A stretch of DNA of 64,000 nt from Comamonas aquatica NBRC 14918 (lineage in GTDB: Bacteria > Pseudomonadota > Gammaproteobacteria > Burkholderiales > Burkholderiaceae_C), in contig NZ_BBJR01000025.1 of assembly GCF_000739875.1 (NCBI RefSeq), positions 62,001-126,000 on the forward strand, written 5' to 3'. Within the stretch, counting starts at the first letter, position 1. Every line of letters starts with the position of its first letter. Position numbers and translations under genes: made by a program. Of the stretch, positions 63,191 through 64,000 are shown piece by piece. The notes beneath the pieces are model-generated. The model did not search any database. It saw only the letters and a program-made list of their open reading frames with translations, and had not been told where the DNA came from.

Positions 63191-64000
63191 AGTGAACCCA
63201 AACACCGCCGCCACCCAGGACCCCTGGAGCACCAGCGCCGCACCCGCCGCCGATCCCTGGTCGGCCGCCAGCACCCCGGCCGCCGCCACCGATCCCTGGG
63301 GCGCCGCAGCCGCTGCGCCCGATGCTGCTGTGCCCGCCACCGACTGGCTGACCAGCCCGGCCAGCGCCACGCCTGATGCACCGCTGTCCCTGTGGGATCA
63401 ACTGCAGACCGATGGGCTGCCGATCGAGGCCTGGATCAACCAGGGCCTGGGCTGGGTGGTGGACAACTTCCGCCCCTTCTTCCAGGCCGTGCGCGCCCCG
63501 ATCGATGCCACCCTGTCGGGGGTGGAACAACTGATGCTGGCCCTGCCCTGGCCGCTGCTGACCCTGTTCGTGGCCCTGGTGGCCTGGCAGTTTGCCGGGC
63601 GCGGCCTGGCGATCGGCACCGCGCTGTCGCTGATTGCGATTGCAGCCCTGGGCATCTGGCCCGAGGCCATGGTCACCCTGTCGCTGGTGCTGACCTCGCT
63701 GGCCTTCTGCATCGTGATTGGCCTGCCGCTGGGCGTGCTGATTGCCGCCAGCGACCGCGCCCAGCGCTGGACGCGCCCGGTGCTGGACGCCATGCAGACC
63801 ACACCCGCCTTCGTCTACCTGGTGCCGGTGGTGATGCTGTTTGGCATCGGCAACGTGCCCGGGGTCATCGTGACCATCATCTTCGCGCTGCCGCCGCTGG
63901 TGCGCCTGACCAACCTGGGCATCCGCCAGGTCCGCCCCGACCTGATCGAGGCCAGTCGCGCCTACGGTGCCTCGCCCTGGCAGTTGCTGTGGAAGGTGCA
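63183..64000 (+). CDS. proW: glycine betaine/proline ABC transporter permease (partial)
   Basis: A permease of the ProW family, cut by the window end after 272 codons. It starts at an ATG inside the proV end, giving coupled translation. Residues 1-70 are an unusual hydrophilic, Ala/Pro-rich stretch with three spaced DPW motifs (QDPWSTS, ADPWSAA, TDPWGAA). The amphipathic block IEAWINQGLGWVVDNFRPFF follows near residue 82, then hydrophobic segments and the BPD-transport region, with PVLDAMQTTPAFVYLVPVVM near residue 200 and PPLVRLTNLGIRQV near residue 238. proX is expected beyond the window. Confidence 0.93.
   Translation, partial: MSEVNPNTAATQDPWSTSAAPAADPWSAASTPAAATDPWGAAAAAPDAAVPATDWLTSPASATPDAPLSLWDQLQTDGLPIEAWINQGLGWVVDNFRPFFQAVRAPIDATLSGVEQLMLALPWPLLTLFVALVAWQFAGRGLAIGTALSLIAIAALGIWPEAMVTLSLVLTSLAFCIVIGLPLGVLIAASDRAQRWTRPVLDAMQTTPAFVYLVPVVMLFGIGNVPGVIVTIIFALPPLVRLTNLGIRQVRPDLIEASRAYGASPWQLLWKV

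Overview
This 64 kb, GC-rich window looks like a chromosomal segment of a betaproteobacterium of the Burkholderiales, most probably Comamonadaceae. The evidence is indirect: strong G/C third-position bias, EF-P with Arg32 next to earP, several Liv-type and acyl-CoA gene sets, and a dispersed AGCGCT...CAGCTAT palindromic repeat of a kind I associate with Comamonadaceae intergenic regions. The family call is inference; no rRNA or marker phylogeny is present.

Layout. 1-6 kb: an RlmI-like methyltransferase, an HSL-type esterase, solitary bioY and two convergent MFS exporters, then an 850 bp gap with a GC-rich hairpin and a small-RNA-like unit. 6.5-12.2 kb (minus): a beta-oxidation operon (bifunctional hydratase/dehydrogenase, thiolase, thioesterase) plus a 611-residue acyl-CoA dehydrogenase. 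12.6-22 kb: an orphan Liv-type binding protein, a broken GFA-family gene, a nitrobindin-like protein, a complete minus-strand Liv ABC operon and an acyl-CoA ligase. 22-26 kb (plus): selO-msrB and yciB-bolA-parvulin. 26-29.3 kb (minus): a Crp/Fnr regulator, an aminoglycoside-phosphotransferase-fold protein and an acyl-CoA dehydrogenase, resembling LvaA/LvaC or the two halves of human ACAD10/11.

30-36.6 kb holds thiamine genes under two TPP riboswitches: cytX alone, and thiO-thiS-thiG-thiE, with thiD on the other strand between them. 36.7-43.7 kb: a porin, MCE/MlaE lipid-transport genes without an ATPase, duplicated tRNA-His and tRNA-Val genes, ppiD and an HU gene. 44-48.6 kb: pgsA, uvrC, earP and efp. 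48.9-57.7 kb: putA, preceded by GTTGCA boxes, runs into a second complete Liv operon whose genes overlap by 4-8 bases. 57.8-64 kb: a small membrane protein, acs, yqhA-like, and proV-proW cut by the window end.

The gene content points to a heterotroph living on fatty acids, amino acids and acetate. The most unusual non-coding signal is the roughly 365-nt leader of proV. It has a near-consensus promoter (TTGACA, 17 bp, TAGAAT) and mutually exclusive helices like those of a riboswitch or attenuator. Other points are a Walker A Lys-to-Arg change in one LivF, candidate PutA operators, a possible small RNA at 6.1 kb and a long inverted repeat at 20.2 kb. No CRISPR array, integrase or intact insertion sequence was seen.
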